Assembly: GCF_900176475.1 (NCBI RefSeq)
Contig: NZ_FWXX01000004.1
Coordinates: 306,417-370,416, forward strand
Reading direction: 5' to 3'
DNA length: 64,000 nt
DNA from: Tropicibacter naphthalenivorans
GTDB taxonomy: Bacteria; Pseudomonadota; Alphaproteobacteria; Rhodobacterales; Rhodobacteraceae
Shown here: positions 26,691-35,543 of the stretch, piece after piece
How the letters are laid out: the number at the start of each line of letters is the position of its first letter
Position numbering within the stretch: position 1 is the stretch's first letter
The notes under the pieces: generated by a model
What the model saw: only the letters and a program-made list of their open reading frames with translations
What the model was told of the DNA's origin: nothing
The model's database searches: none
Program-made: the position numbers and the translations under genes

Positions 26691-26850
26691 GTGCTTTGGC
26701 CAAGACATCCGAACGCCGGCACGATAAGCGCCAACAGAAACCTACCCACCAAGCGCATTTCCCCATGGAAAACAGGGAAACTGCTTGACCTTTGAGGCCT
26801 GTAGGGTTTGAACCCAGCGATGACTTCTCAAGGGAAAGGCGGCAGTCCCA

Positions 26851-28653
26851 ATGGACGATCAGAACAAGAACCTACTTCTTGCGACGGCACTCAGCTTTGC
26901 TGTGATTTTGGTTTGGTTCTACTTTTTCCCCCCACCGGAAACGGTAGAGGACCCGAACGCACCCGCTGCGGTGGAAACCGTCGCAGACGCGGACATTGCA
27001 ACGGCTCCGGCCGCGGCACCTAGCGCGGCAGGGGACGCACTCGCAGCTACGGAAACCACCGAAGCCCCGCGTCTACCGCTGGAAACCGAGCGCCTCGAAG
27101 GCTCAATCTCGCTGACCGGCGGCCGGATCGACGACCTGCGCCTTAAAGACTATCGCGAAACGCTCGAAGAGGGCTCGCCCATCGTTCAGATGCTGGATCC
27201 GGCGGGCAACGATGATGCCTATTACGCGCTTTACGGCTGGGCGCCGGGTGCGGGCCTGTCCTTGGATGATGTGCCCGGGGCGAACACTCCTTGGACCGTC
27301 GAGACCGGCGAGACGCTGACCGCGCAAACACCGGTGATCCTTCGCTGGGACAGCCCCTCGGGCCTGATCTTCCGTCGTTCGATTTCGATTGACCAAGACT
27401 TCATGTTCACCGTGACGCAAACGGTCGAAAACCCCGGTGATGCGACGGTCTCGCTTGCGCCCTACGGCATCGTGGCCCGTCACGGCGAACCCGCTGATGT
27501 CAAAAACTTCTTCGTCCTGCACGAAGGTGTTGTGGCAATGGCCGACGGTACGCTGTCCGAAATCGGCTACTCGGACATGCCCGATTTCGACATCAACCCG
27601 AATGAGGGCGCCCGCGCCGAGGTCACCCAAGTGTCGGAAAACGGCTGGATCGGCTTCACCGATCACTATTGGATGACCGCGCTGATCCCGGCCCCCGGCA
27701 GTGCTTTCAAACAGGTTGCCAAGTACGACGAAGCGCGCGACATCTATCAGACCGAAGCCGTTTTGCCGACCTTGCAACTGGCTGCGGGCGCGACCCAGTC
27801 CGTCACGACTCAGCTGTTTGCCGGTGCGAAAGAATGGGAAACCATTGGCGACTATCAAGAACAGGGCATCCAGGGCTTTATCGACTCGATCGACTGGGGT
27901 TGGTTCTTTTTCCTGACCAAGCCGATCTTTGCGATCCTGCATTGGCTGAATGGCGTGATCGGCAACATGGGCATCGCGATCATCGTGCTGACCCTGATGA
28001 TCAAGGCTGTGCTCTTCCCGCTGGCGTATAAATCCTATGTTTCCATGGCGCGGATGAAGGAACTCCAGCCCGAGATGGAAAAGATCAAGGAACGCGCCGG
28101 CGACGACCGTGAAAAGCTGCAAAAGGAAATGATGGCGCTCTACAAAGAGAAAAAGGTCAACCCCGCCGCGGGCTGCCTGCCGATCCTGCTGCAGATCCCG
28201 ATCTTCTTCTCGCTGTACAAGGTGATCTTCGTCACGCTGGAACTGCGTCACGCTCCGTTCTTTGGTCCGTTCCAAGACCTTAGCGCGCCGGACCCCACCT
28301 CGCTTTGGAACCTGTTCGGTGCCTTCCCGTGGCCCGCGCCCGAGGCTGGCTCGATCTTTGCCCTGGTGTTCATTGGCATTCTGCCGCTGCTGCTGGGTAT
28401 TTCGATGTGGCTTCAGCAAAAGCTGAACCCGGCTCCCGCAGACCCCACGCAGCAAATGATTTTTGCGTGGATGCCGTGGGTGTTCATGTTCATGCTGGGC
28501 GGTTTCGCAAGCGGCCTGGTGGTGTACTGGATCGCAAACAACACGATCACCTTTACCCAGCAGTACATCATCATGCGCAGCCAAGGGTACACGCCCGATG
28601 TGTTCGGAAATATCAAGAAAAGCTTGAAGCGCGAAAAATCTGACGCAAAATAA
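26851..28653 (+). CDS. yidC: Membrane protein insertase YidC
   Basis: A 600-residue inner-membrane insertase that folds and inserts proteins alone or with SecYEG. TM1 is at about 7-24; a large periplasmic beta domain spans about 55-340; the conserved five-TM core begins near 349 (FFLTKPIFAILHWLNGVIGN), with ARMKELQPEMEKIKERAGDD, CLPILLQIPIFFSLY and YWIANNTITFTQQYIIMR. An alanine-rich, acidic linker (about 30-70) is typical of alphaproteobacterial YidC. It is followed by a strong terminator. Confidence 0.97.
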   Translation: MDDQNKNLLLATALSFAVILVWFYFFPPPETVEDPNAPAAVETVADADIATAPAAAPSAAGDALAATETTEAPRLPLETERLEGSISLTGGRIDDLRLKDYRETLEEGSPIVQMLDPAGNDDAYYALYGWAPGAGLSLDDVPGANTPWTVETGETLTAQTPVILRWDSPSGLIFRRSISIDQDFMFTVTQTVENPGDATVSLAPYGIVARHGEPADVKNFFVLHEGVVAMADGTLSEIGYSDMPDFDINPNEGARAEVTQVSENGWIGFTDHYWMTALIPAPGSAFKQVAKYDEARDIYQTEAVLPTLQLAAGATQSVTTQLFAGAKEWETIGDYQEQGIQGFIDSIDWGWFFFLTKPIFAILHWLNGVIGNMGIAIIVLTLMIKAVLFPLAYKSYVSMARMKELQPEMEKIKERAGDDREKLQKEMMALYKEKKVNPAAGCLPILLQIPIFFSLYKVIFVTLELRHAPFFGPFQDLSAPDPTSLWNLFGAFPWPAPEAGSIFALVFIGILPLLLGISMWLQQKLNPAPADPTQQMIFAWMPWVFMFMLGGFASGLVVYWIANNTITFTQQYIIMRSQGYTPDVFGNIKKSLKREKSDAK

Positions 28654-28675
28654 CCAAGCTTTTTAAGGAAATCTT

Positions 28676-28717
28676 GATCGCCACGGGTCCCAAGGGTATC
28701 CGTGGCGATCTTTTTTT
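28676..28717 (+). terminator. Intrinsic terminator after yidC
   Basis: A perfect 11-base-pair stem (GATCGCCACGG/CCGTGGCGATC) with a 13-base loop and seven T residues. It also shows that yihA must start downstream of it. Confidence 0.95.
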
Positions 28718-28754
28718 GGCAGACCCGGGGAAACGCCCCGAAAGTGAGGCCCCG

Positions 28755-29405
28755 ATGGAATTGCAATTCAAACTGGCTGATGCCCCCGAAGAGGCCGAGC
28801 GTGAAGCCGCGCGCAAGTTGTTCTTGGGCGAAGTGGATTTTCTCAAAGGCGTGGTCGCCATGGACGGCCTGCCGCCCGATGACCGCATCGAGGTCTGCTT
28901 TGCCGGACGGTCCAACGTCGGGAAATCCAGCCTGATCAATGCCTTGACCCGTCGCAAAGGTCTGGCGCGCGCATCGAACACGCCCGGACGGACGCAGGAA
29001 ATCAACTACTTCCAACTGGGCAGCGAACGCTATCTGGTCGATCTTCCCGGCTATGGCTTTGCCAATGCGCCGGTCGCCGTGGTCGCCAAATGGCAGGCTT
29101 TGCTCAAGAATTACCTCGCGGGGCGGCAATCGCTGCGGCGCGCCTTTGTGCTGGTGGACTTTCGCCACGGAATCAAACCCGTCGACGAAGAGATCATGAC
29201 CCTGCTTGACCGCTCGGCCGTGACCTTTCAGGTGGTGCTGACCAAGGCCGACAAGGTCAAGGACAAGGACTACGACAAGACCTTGGCGCAAGTGCGCGAA
29301 AAGCTGTCCAAGCACCCCGCCGCCTACCCCGAAATCGTGCTGACCAGCAGCGAAAAAGGCGACGGAATCCCGACATTGCGGGCAATCATCGCGGGGCTGA
29401 CCTAG
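28755..29405 (+). CDS. yihA: Ribosome biogenesis GTP-binding protein YihA/EngB
   Basis: A 216-residue small GTPase needed for large-subunit assembly. G1 [15 protein letters not shown]2/switch region [13 protein letters not shown]3 DLPGYGFA, G4 TKADKVKD and G5 TSSEKGDG are all in place. The ATG at 28755 is selected because the longer frame would begin inside the yidC terminator. It lies upstream of argB with a 52-base gap. Confidence 0.95.
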   Translation: MELQFKLADAPEEAEREAARKLFLGEVDFLKGVVAMDGLPPDDRIEVCFAGRSNVGKSSLINALTRRKGLARASNTPGRTQEINYFQLGSERYLVDLPGYGFANAPVAVVAKWQALLKNYLAGRQSLRRAFVLVDFRHGIKPVDEEIMTLLDRSAVTFQVVLTKADKVKDKDYDKTLAQVREKLSKHPAAYPEIVLTSSEKGDGIPTLRAIIAGLT

Positions 29406-29457
29406 TAATCCGGCGCGGCTTTCGGCATTGTCTGCGCAGCCTTTCCGGGGACAGACG

Positions 29458-30345
29458 ATGAGACCACAGAACATGAACCAAGATTGGATCGCCACCGCAC
29501 GCACGCTTTCCGAGGCCCTGCCCTATTTGCAGCGCTACACAGGCGCGATCGTGGTGGTAAAATTCGGCGGCAATGCCATGGGCGACGCCGATGAGATGGC
29601 CGCTTTTGCCCGCGATATCGTGTTGATGCGACAGGTTGGCGTGAACCCGGTGGTGGTGCATGGCGGCGGCCCGATGATCAACGACATGCTCAAGCGGTTG
29701 AACATCGAATCGCACTTTGTGCGCGGCAAACGCGTCACCGATAAGGCCGTGGTCGAAGTGGTCGAAATGGTTCTGACCGGCATGGTGAACAAGCGCATCG
29801 TCCAAGCCATCATGGACGAAGGCGGGCGCGCCGTGGGTCTGTCCGGCAAGGACGACGACCTGATGGTCTGCGAGGCGGACGATCCAGAGCTGGGCTTTGT
29901 GGGCAAACCCGTCGAGATGAACGTGCAGGTGCTGCACGATCTCTTTGCCGCCGGGATCATTCCGGTGGTGGCCCCCGTGGCCACCGGCATGAACGCCAAC
30001 GAAACCTTTAACGTCAACGGCGACACCGCTGCCGGGGCCATTGCCGGCGCGCTGAAGGCCGATCGGCTGCTGCTGCTGACCGACGTGCAGGGCGTCAAGG
30101 GGGCCGACGGTCAAGTCATGACCCAGATGACCCCGGATGACGTGCGCCAAATGACCGAGGATGGCGTGATCGCGGGCGGCATGATCCCCAAGACGGAAAC
30201 GGCCCTAAAAGCCATCGAAGACGGCGTGCGCGGTGTGGTCATCATCGACGGGCGGGTCGCCAACGCCTGCCTCCTCGAGCTGTTCACCGAGCATGGGTCA
30301 GGTTCGCTGATCCGCAACGCCGACTTGCCCTCGCTAAAAGAGTGA
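29458..30345 (+). CDS. argB: Acetylglutamate kinase
   Basis: A 295-residue enzyme of arginine synthesis that phosphorylates N-acetyl-L-glutamate with ATP in the cytoplasm. Phosphate-binding KFGGNAM (with Lys) and VVHGGGPMI, plus [18 protein letters not shown] and [16 protein letters not shown], are diagnostic. The ATG at 29458 is preferred because GGGGA sits at the right distance; a second ATG lies at 29473. It overlaps the following GTG start by 4 bases (GTGA). Confidence 0.95.
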   Translation: MRPQNMNQDWIATARTLSEALPYLQRYTGAIVVVKFGGNAMGDADEMAAFARDIVLMRQVGVNPVVVHGGGPMINDMLKRLNIESHFVRGKRVTDKAVVEVVEMVLTGMVNKRIVQAIMDEGGRAVGLSGKDDDLMVCEADDPELGFVGKPVEMNVQVLHDLFAAGIIPVVAPVATGMNANETFNVNGDTAAGAIAGALKADRLLLLTDVQGVKGADGQVMTQMTPDDVRQMTEDGVIAGGMIPKTETALKAIEDGVRGVVIIDGRVANACLLELFTEHGSGSLIRNADLPSLKE

Positions 30346-30998
30346 GGGCGCTGGCGACGCGCGCGCGGGCCGTTGGGCTTGCGATCCGGGGGGCACTGCC
30401 CCCTCGGCAAGGTGATCCGGTCCCGGACGACACACGCGCCATCGCCTTGCTCGGCCCCGATGAGCCCAACTTTTGGGCGCGTTTCACCGCTGCCAAGGAA
30501 TACCGCGACGGCCAGCCGGATCCGCTGGATCGGTGGTCCAAGCGGGTGATCGGCGAGCTTGCCCACGCCGAAGGGGCGACCGCCATCTTTCCCTCTGACG
30601 GGCCGCCCTATGCGCCCTTTATGGCCTGGGCGCTGGACAGCGGCCAAGCTTGGACGTCGCCGGTTGGCCCCTTGGTCCACGCCGACGCCGGGCTGTTTAT
30701 CAGCTTTCGCGCCGCGCTCGCTCTGCCGCGCGACATCGACCTACCCCAGCCTGCCACGCAGCCTTGCCCGACCTGCGCGCGCCCCTGCGCCACGGCCTGC
30801 CCCGTCGACGCCCTAAGCGACGCGCAGCCCTATGACGTCGCCGCCTGCCAAGCCCATCTGGCCAGCGACCAAGGCAGTGACTGCCGCCTCAACGGATGCC
30901 TCGTGCGACGCGCCTGCCCCACCGCCGACTCGTTCACGCGCCTGCCCGAACAGTCTGGTTTTCACATGTCCGCCTTTATAAAAGCTTACCGCTCATGA
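30342..30998 (+). CDS. Small [4Fe-4S] ferredoxin-like protein
   Basis: A 218-residue cytoplasmic protein from a GTG start that overlaps the argB stop. It has one clear iron-sulfur motif, [17 protein letters not shown] (about residues 142-158), of the C-x2-C-x3-C-x3-CP type, and a second Cys group [13 protein letters not shown] near the C-terminus. The N-terminal ~130 residues have no motif I recognise. Such proteins are usually annotated as ferredoxin in Rhodobacteraceae; the redox partner is unknown. It is translationally coupled to argB and to the phosphatase gene downstream. Confidence 0.75.
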   Translation: MRALATRARAVGLAIRGALPPRQGDPVPDDTRAIALLGPDEPNFWARFTAAKEYRDGQPDPLDRWSKRVIGELAHAEGATAIFPSDGPPYAPFMAWALDSGQAWTSPVGPLVHADAGLFISFRAALALPRDIDLPQPATQPCPTCARPCATACPVDALSDAQPYDVAACQAHLASDQGSDCRLNGCLVRRACPTADSFTRLPEQSGFHMSAFIKAYRS

Positions 30999-31480
30999 CC
31001 CGTTTGATCCTGATGCGCCACGCAAAATCCGATTGGTCCGCCTTTCAAGACGACCACGCCCGCGGGCTGAACAAACGCGGGCGCAAATCTGCCGTCGCAA
31101 TGGGTGACTGGCTGCGCACGCGGGGCTACCTGCCGGACGCAATCCTCTGTTCGACCGCCACCCGCACGCGCGAGACGCTGGACGGTCTGACGCTCGGCGC
31201 GCCGGTGACCTTTCTGGACAGCCTGTACCACGCCGCGCCCGACACCATGCTGGATGACCTTCGCGGGGCCACAGGCGATACCGTCTTGATGATCGGGCAT
31301 AATCCGGGGATTTCGGCGCTGGCCAAAGCTTTGGTCCGCCAGCCGCCTGATCACGCGCGTTTTGCCGATTATCCGACCTGCGCGACCTTGGTTGTGGATT
31401 TCGACAGCCCTTGGCCCGACATCCGTCTGGCCACGGGCGAGGTGCAGGACTTTGCCGTCCCGCGCGAAGTTATCGGTTAG
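30995..31480 (+). CDS. SixA-type histidine phosphatase
   Basis: A 161-residue histidine phosphatase superfamily protein. The active site motif LMRHAKSDW (RHA variant of RHG, about residues 6-14) carries the catalytic His, and the second His is in MIGHNPGIS (about 103-111). CSTATRTRETL holds the phosphate-binding Arg residues. SixA-like enzymes dephosphorylate phosphohistidine proteins; the target here is unknown. The ATG overlaps the preceding stop by 4 bases and the gene is convergent with the amino-acid binding protein gene, whose 3' end it overlaps by 4 bases. Confidence 0.88.
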   Translation: MTRLILMRHAKSDWSAFQDDHARGLNKRGRKSAVAMGDWLRTRGYLPDAILCSTATRTRETLDGLTLGAPVTFLDSLYHAAPDTMLDDLRGATGDTVLMIGHNPGISALAKALVRQPPDHARFADYPTCATLVVDFDSPWPDIRLATGEVQDFAVPREVIG

Positions 31481-32484
31481 CGAAACGGCTGCGCGTACAG
31501 CAAGCCGCCGTCCGTCCACAGCGCGTTCAAGCCCCGCGACAGACCAATCGGCGTGTTTTCCCCGATATTGCGGGCAAAAAGCTCGCCGTAGTTGCCGCCC
31601 GCGCGCAGCGCCTGAACCGCCCAATCGGGCGACAGGTCCAGCATCTCACCAAGGATGCCCTCGGTCCCCAAAAGACGGTTAATCTCTGGGTTGTCGGTGC
31701 CAACCGCCAGCTCTTCGAGATTGGTCGAGGTGATGCCCAACTCTTCGGCGGCAATCAGCGCGTTCAGAACCCAACGCACCACATCGCCCCATTCGTCATC
31801 GCCGTGACGCACCACGGGACCAAGCGGCTCTTTCGAGATGATCTCGGGCAACAGGACGTGATCGCCGGGGGTCTGGAAGGTGGCGCGGATCGCCGCCAAA
31901 CCCGACGCATCGGTGGTGTAGACCTCGCACTCGCCCTCAAGGTACAGGGTCTGCGCCTCGGCGGTGGCCTCGACCGGGATCGGGTCGTAGGTCATGTTGT
32001 TGCGGTTAAAATACTCTTCGAGATTGGGCGCGGTGGTGGTGTCGGCCTGCACGCAGATCGTGCGCCCGTCCAGCTCCTTGGCAGAGGAGACACCCAGCGA
32101 CTTGGGCACCATAAACCCTTGACCGTCATAGTAATTTACGCCCGCAAAATCCAGCTTCAGCTCGACATCGGTGGAAAAGCTCCAGGTCGTGTTGCGCGCC
32201 AAAAGGTCGATTTCGCCCGACAGCAAAGAGGTAAACCGCGAAGAGGTCGTCGTCTCGAAAAACGTCACCGCGTTGGGATCACCGAGCACGGCCCCCGCCA
32301 CGGCGCGGCACAGGCCCACGTCGAACCCGGACCACTCGCCATTGCCATTCTGAGAGGCAAAGCCCACAAGCCCCGCATTCACACCGCAATTGAGCGTGCC
32401 GCGCGCCTTCACGTCGTCAAGCGTCCCCGCAGTGGCCCCGCCCGCGGTCAACAGCATTGCGCCGAGAAGAATACCCTTGTGCAT
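31477..32484 (-). CDS. Amino-acid ABC transporter substrate-binding protein (AapJ-like)
   Basis: A 335-residue periplasmic binding protein. Signal peptide MHKGILLGAMLLTAGGATAG (about 1-20) precedes GTLDDVKARGTLNCGVNAGL and GFDVGLCRAVAGAVLGDP, the usual family 3 binding-protein pattern, and DLLARNTTWSFSTDV and TICVQADTTT. The length and pattern fit the general L-amino-acid type AapJ. No permease or ATPase gene lies beside it, so it must share components encoded elsewhere. The ATG at 32484 is chosen because it is followed directly by the signal peptide; the longer frame is not secretory. Confidence 0.88.
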   Translation of the reverse strand: MHKGILLGAMLLTAGGATAGTLDDVKARGTLNCGVNAGLVGFASQNGNGEWSGFDVGLCRAVAGAVLGDPNAVTFFETTTSSRFTSLLSGEIDLLARNTTWSFSTDVELKLDFAGVNYYDGQGFMVPKSLGVSSAKELDGRTICVQADTTTAPNLEEYFNRNNMTYDPIPVEATAEAQTLYLEGECEVYTTDASGLAAIRATFQTPGDHVLLPEIISKEPLGPVVRHGDDEWGDVVRWVLNALIAAEELGITSTNLEELAVGTDNPEINRLLGTEGILGEMLDLSPDWAVQALRAGGNYGELFARNIGENTPIGLSRGLNALWTDGGLLYAQPFR

Positions 32485-32568
32485 GCGTCCCTCTTTCTGG
32501 TTTCGCGTTATGCCTAATCCCTCATGCCCAAACCGGGGCGTCACAAAACGGGATGGCCTGCCATTCAT

Positions 32569-32585
32569 CCCACATAAAACGTGGG
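32569..32585 (-). other. Hairpin in the leader of the binding-protein gene
   Basis: CCCAC and GTGGG with a 7-base AT-rich loop lie between the candidate promoter and the start of the AapJ-like gene, 85 bases upstream of the ATG. Its role is unknown. Confidence 0.3.
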
Positions 32586-32597
32586 CAGTTTGGTCGG

Positions 32598-32631
32598 ATT
32601 ATACAAACAAGGTCAAGTTAAGATGCTTAAC
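32598..32631 (-). promoter_or_regulatory. Candidate promoter and operator of the AapJ-like gene
   Basis: A perfect TATAAT (32603-32598) lies upstream of the AapJ-like gene, with the perfect inverted repeat GTTAAGATGCTTAAC (32617-32631) overlapping the -35 region. The -35 hexamer at the ideal spacing is poor, which fits activator or repressor control through the repeat. Confidence 0.5.
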
Positions 32632-32667
32632 AGAAAGGCAGTTTCCTGACCTCTCTGCGCGCCTTGC

Positions 32668-33384
32668 CTAGCCTTGGGCCGTTGCCAGCGCAAAGTAGCG
32701 CCCGGCATGGAGGAATTCGCCGCGCTTATACTCGGCCTTGGCTTGCGCCTCTTCGTCCTTGCCCCACTGTTCCTCTTGCCACAGCTCGTCGAGGCGGGAC
32801 AATTCCCACAGCTCTTCGAGATCCGCAGCCCCGCGCGCGGCGGCCAGCGCCAGCACGAGCGAGCCGCTCATCGCCACCAGATCGTGGAAAGCCGCCAGCT
32901 GGAACGGCGACAGGGCATGGACTTCGCGGGTCAGGGTGGCTTGTCCGGCGGGGTCTTGGGGCGCGTGGATCACGCCTGCAACCGGCGTCAGGCGCACGGC
33001 AAAGGTCTGGTCCAGCCAGTCCAGCATCGGATCCCACAGCAGCGCCTGCCGCTGCACCAGCTCTTCGGGGTGATCGGCGCGATAGCACAGCAGGTCGCTG
33101 TCGCCATAAGCTGCCAGCATATCGGCCACCTCGGCGTGCTGCGTGGCGACCTTGTCCAACGCCGAGTTGGTGGTGCGGGTATAGGGCATGGTCGCCGGGT
33201 TGACCTTATCCTCTTGGGCGTCCCATTCGGTGGCCAGCGCGCGGGCCAAGCCTTCGGTCGGGACGTGGATCGGCGTCTTGGCCGGGGTTTTGATCCCGCG
33301 CCCGTCCAGCAGAACGGTAAAGCCCGCATCCACTGGGGCGACTTCGGTGGTTTTCCAGAAGCGTTTCGGAGCCCATTCGCTCAT
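32668..33384 (-). CDS. ATP12-family F1-ATPase assembly chaperone
   Basis: A 238-residue relative of mitochondrial Atp12, the chaperone that holds the F1 alpha subunit before assembly of ATP synthase. Conserved family stretches include RFWKTTEVAPVDAGFTVLLD, LARALATEWDAQEDKVNP and DLLCYRADHPEELVQRQ. It is found in alphaproteobacteria and mitochondria. The start overlaps the HAD gene stop by 4 bases. It is the last gene of the degQ-rarA-crcB-rluA-HAD-ATP12 group. Confidence 0.92.
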   Translation of the reverse strand: MSEWAPKRFWKTTEVAPVDAGFTVLLDGRGIKTPAKTPIHVPTEGLARALATEWDAQEDKVNPATMPYTRTTNSALDKVATQHAEVADMLAAYGDSDLLCYRADHPEELVQRQALLWDPMLDWLDQTFAVRLTPVAGVIHAPQDPAGQATLTREVHALSPFQLAAFHDLVAMSGSLVLALAAARGAADLEELWELSRLDELWQEEQWGKDEEAQAKAEYKRGEFLHAGRYFALATAQG

Positions 33385-34049
33385 GACAAGCCTCCTAAGG
33401 TCTTGAGTATCATCGTTTCCAAGGCAGAGGCGTCCTGTGCCACAGCCACGGCCCCCGTCAAGGTGTCAGCGGCGTGATAGCCCCAGGCCACGCCAATCCC
33501 GCGCACCCCGGCGGCCTGCGCCATCTCCATGTCAAAGCGCGTGTCGCCGATCATCACGGCATCCGCCGCGTCGACGCCCGCCTCGGACAGCGCGGCATGG
33601 ATCATCGACGGGTGCGGTTTCGACGGGTGATCGTCCGCCACTTGGGTCGTCACAAACCGCGCGTTCAGATCGAGGCTGCCCAGCAAAGCCGTCAGCCCGC
33701 GCCGCGATTTACCCGTGGCGACGCCCAGCAGCAGATCGTCGATGCGCGCCAACCGGTCCAGCATCTCTGCGATGCCCGGATACAGGGGCGACGCCCCGCC
33801 AGAGATACGCAGTTGCGCGTAGGTGTCCTTGTAGGTCTGGGTCATGCGCGCCTGCCCTGCGGCGTCCACCTCGGGGGCGAGTTCCGCAACGGCCAAAGGC
33901 AAGGACAGTCCGACGATGGACAGCACCGTCGCGCGGTCCGGCGCAGGCAAACCGACCGCCTCGAACGCCGCCGTCATGGACGCAAGGATATCGCCCTGAC
34001 TGTCCACCAAGGTGCCGTCAACGTCGAAAATCGCCAGTTTCAGCGTCAT
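33381..34049 (-). CDS. HAD-IA family hydrolase (phosphoglycolate phosphatase-like)
   Basis: A 222-residue HAD phosphatase. Motif I FDVDGTLVDS (nucleophile Asp about residue 8, acid Asp +2), motif II VATGKSRRG, motif III/IV KPHPSMIHAAL then VMIGDTRFDMEMAQAAG. The cap domain is helical (type C1). The pattern resembles phosphoglycolate phosphatase or pyrophosphatase-type enzymes; substrate unproven. It overlaps both neighbours by 4 bases. Confidence 0.88.
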   Translation of the reverse strand: MTLKLAIFDVDGTLVDSQGDILASMTAAFEAVGLPAPDRATVLSIVGLSLPLAVAELAPEVDAAGQARMTQTYKDTYAQLRISGGASPLYPGIAEMLDRLARIDDLLLGVATGKSRRGLTALLGSLDLNARFVTTQVADDHPSKPHPSMIHAALSEAGVDAADAVMIGDTRFDMEMAQAAGVRGIGVAWGYHAADTLTGAVAVAQDASALETMILKTLGGLS

Positions 34050-35101
34050 CTCAGCTTCTCAAAGGGGTCTTCGTCGGCATAGCTTTCTTCCCAGCCGAGC
34101 GCGTCCCAAGAGTTCGCCATATGCTCGGGCAGCGGCGCGTTCACCACCACCGGCTTTTTCGTCACCGGGTGATTAAAGGCCATGGTCCGCGCGTGCAGAT
34201 GCAGCTTTTTCGAGATGATGCCGCCCAGTTGCGCGCCCCAACCGTCGCCAAGGTTTTCCTGCCCCGAACCGCCGTATTTGCCGTCGCCAATGATCGGGTG
34301 GCCGATCTCTGCCATATGCGCGCGCAGCTGGTGGGTACGGCCGGTAATTGGCTCCATCGCGACCCAAGCGGCCCGGCTGGCGACCCGGTAGAGCGTCGCA
34401 TACAGCGTATGTGCGCGCTTGGCCCCTTCGGTTTCGTCCATCTTGCGCGGGTGCACGCAGATCATCTTTTCGCCTTCGCCGTGCTTGCCATGCCCCGGCG
34501 CCTTGACCAGACCATAGCGGATCTCGCCCAGGTACGGCGTCGGCACACCGGCCACCAAGGCCCAGTAAATCTTGCGCGTTTCCTTGTGGCGGATCGCGTC
34601 GGTCAAGGCCTTGGCGATCTCGCGCGAGCGCGCCAGCAGCAATACGCCCGAGGTATCCTTGTCGAGACGGTGCACCAGACGCGGCTTTTCCTCGAACCCG
34701 AATTTCAGTGCTTCGGCCATGCCATCCACGTGGCGCGTCATCTTGGACCCGCCTTGGGTCGCCAAACCGGGAGGCTTGTTGATGGCGATGATGTAATCGT
34801 CCTTATAGATCACGCAGTCGCGGATCATCTCGGCATCCGCATCGCTGACCTTGGGCTTGGGCGCGGCGGCGCGCTTGGCCGCGTCGGCGTCGGGCTCGGG
34901 GATCGGCGGGATGCGCACCTGCTGACCCACGTCCAGACGGGTGTTCGCCTTGCAACGGCCGCCATCGACGCGCAGCTCGCCCTTGCGACACATCTTTTCA
35001 ATGCGCCCCTGTGCCAGATGCGGGAACAGACGTTTGAGCCAGCGATCAAGGCGCTGGTCGCCGTCGCCGGGGCCGACGGTGATGGTTTGGACGCGGCTCA
35101 T
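34046..35101 (-). CDS. RluA-family 23S rRNA pseudouridine synthase
   Basis: A 351-residue enzyme that isomerises uridine in rRNA. The N-terminus is an S4 RNA-binding domain (about 12-70, RLDRWLKRLFPHLAQGRIEKM). The catalytic domain has HRLDKDTSGVLLLAR with the catalytic Asp (about residue 146), and PITGRTHQLRAHMAEIGHPI near the end. Size and S4 domain fit RluC/RluD; the exact rRNA site is not assignable. It overlaps crcB and the HAD gene by 4 bases each. Confidence 0.92.
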   Translation of the reverse strand: MSRVQTITVGPGDGDQRLDRWLKRLFPHLAQGRIEKMCRKGELRVDGGRCKANTRLDVGQQVRIPPIPEPDADAAKRAAAPKPKVSDADAEMIRDCVIYKDDYIIAINKPPGLATQGGSKMTRHVDGMAEALKFGFEEKPRLVHRLDKDTSGVLLLARSREIAKALTDAIRHKETRKIYWALVAGVPTPYLGEIRYGLVKAPGHGKHGEGEKMICVHPRKMDETEGAKRAHTLYATLYRVASRAAWVAMEPITGRTHQLRAHMAEIGHPIIGDGKYGGSGQENLGDGWGAQLGGIISKKLHLHARTMAFNHPVTKKPVVVNAPLPEHMANSWDALGWEESYADEDPFEKLR

Positions 35102-35469
35102 GTAAAGCTCCGTGCAACGAGAAGGCCGGCGAACAGCGCGGCAAGAGACAAACAGACCGAGGCCGCGACATACCCCGCCGCAAGCCCCACCTGACCGCGT
35201 TCATATAAGGTCACCGCGTCCAGAGAGAAGGCCGAGAATGTGGTGAAACCGCCTAAAAGACCGGTCATCAGCAGCGGCGCGAACTTATTCCCGTTCACAT
35301 GCGCGAGCAGCACGACCAAAGCCCCCATGGCAAAGGACCCGACGATATTCACCGTCAGTGTCCCCCAGGGAAAGCCTTTGCCCAGCAGCCGCGCCATCAT
35401 CAGGCCGGTCATATAGCGCGCGCTTGCGCCGATTGCGCCCCCAAGGGAGACTTGCAGAATAGGTACCAT
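35098..35469 (-). CDS. crcB: Fluoride efflux channel CrcB/Fluc
   Basis: A 123-residue four-TM protein of the Fluc family, which exports fluoride ions as an antiparallel dimer. GGAIGASARYMTG, GTLTVNIVGSFAMG (with the conserved Asn) and GLLGGFTTFSAFSLD (the phenylalanine-box and TTFS region) are all present. The ATG at 35469 gives the standard length; the longer frame is rejected. No fluoride riboswitch was seen upstream. The Na+-binding centre glycines appear intact. Confidence 0.92.
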   Translation of the reverse strand: MVPILQVSLGGAIGASARYMTGLMMARLLGKGFPWGTLTVNIVGSFAMGALVVLLAHVNGNKFAPLLMTGLLGGFTTFSAFSLDAVTLYERGQVGLAAGYVAASVCLSLAALFAGLLVARSFT

Positions 35470-35543
35470 GGCGGTGCTGTCGCGCGTGCGCGGGCTATTG
35501 TCAAGAAAATGGCGGGTTTCGCGCGGTTTAGACGCGCAAACCG

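Noticed and set aside
28674..28754. Upstream extension of yihA
   Set aside because: The extension lies within the yidC terminator; the ATG at 28755 matches the family start.
35470..35543. Possible fluoride riboswitch before crcB
   Set aside because: The short 74-base gap lacks the characteristic GGNGAUGG-type core and could not hold the full fold.
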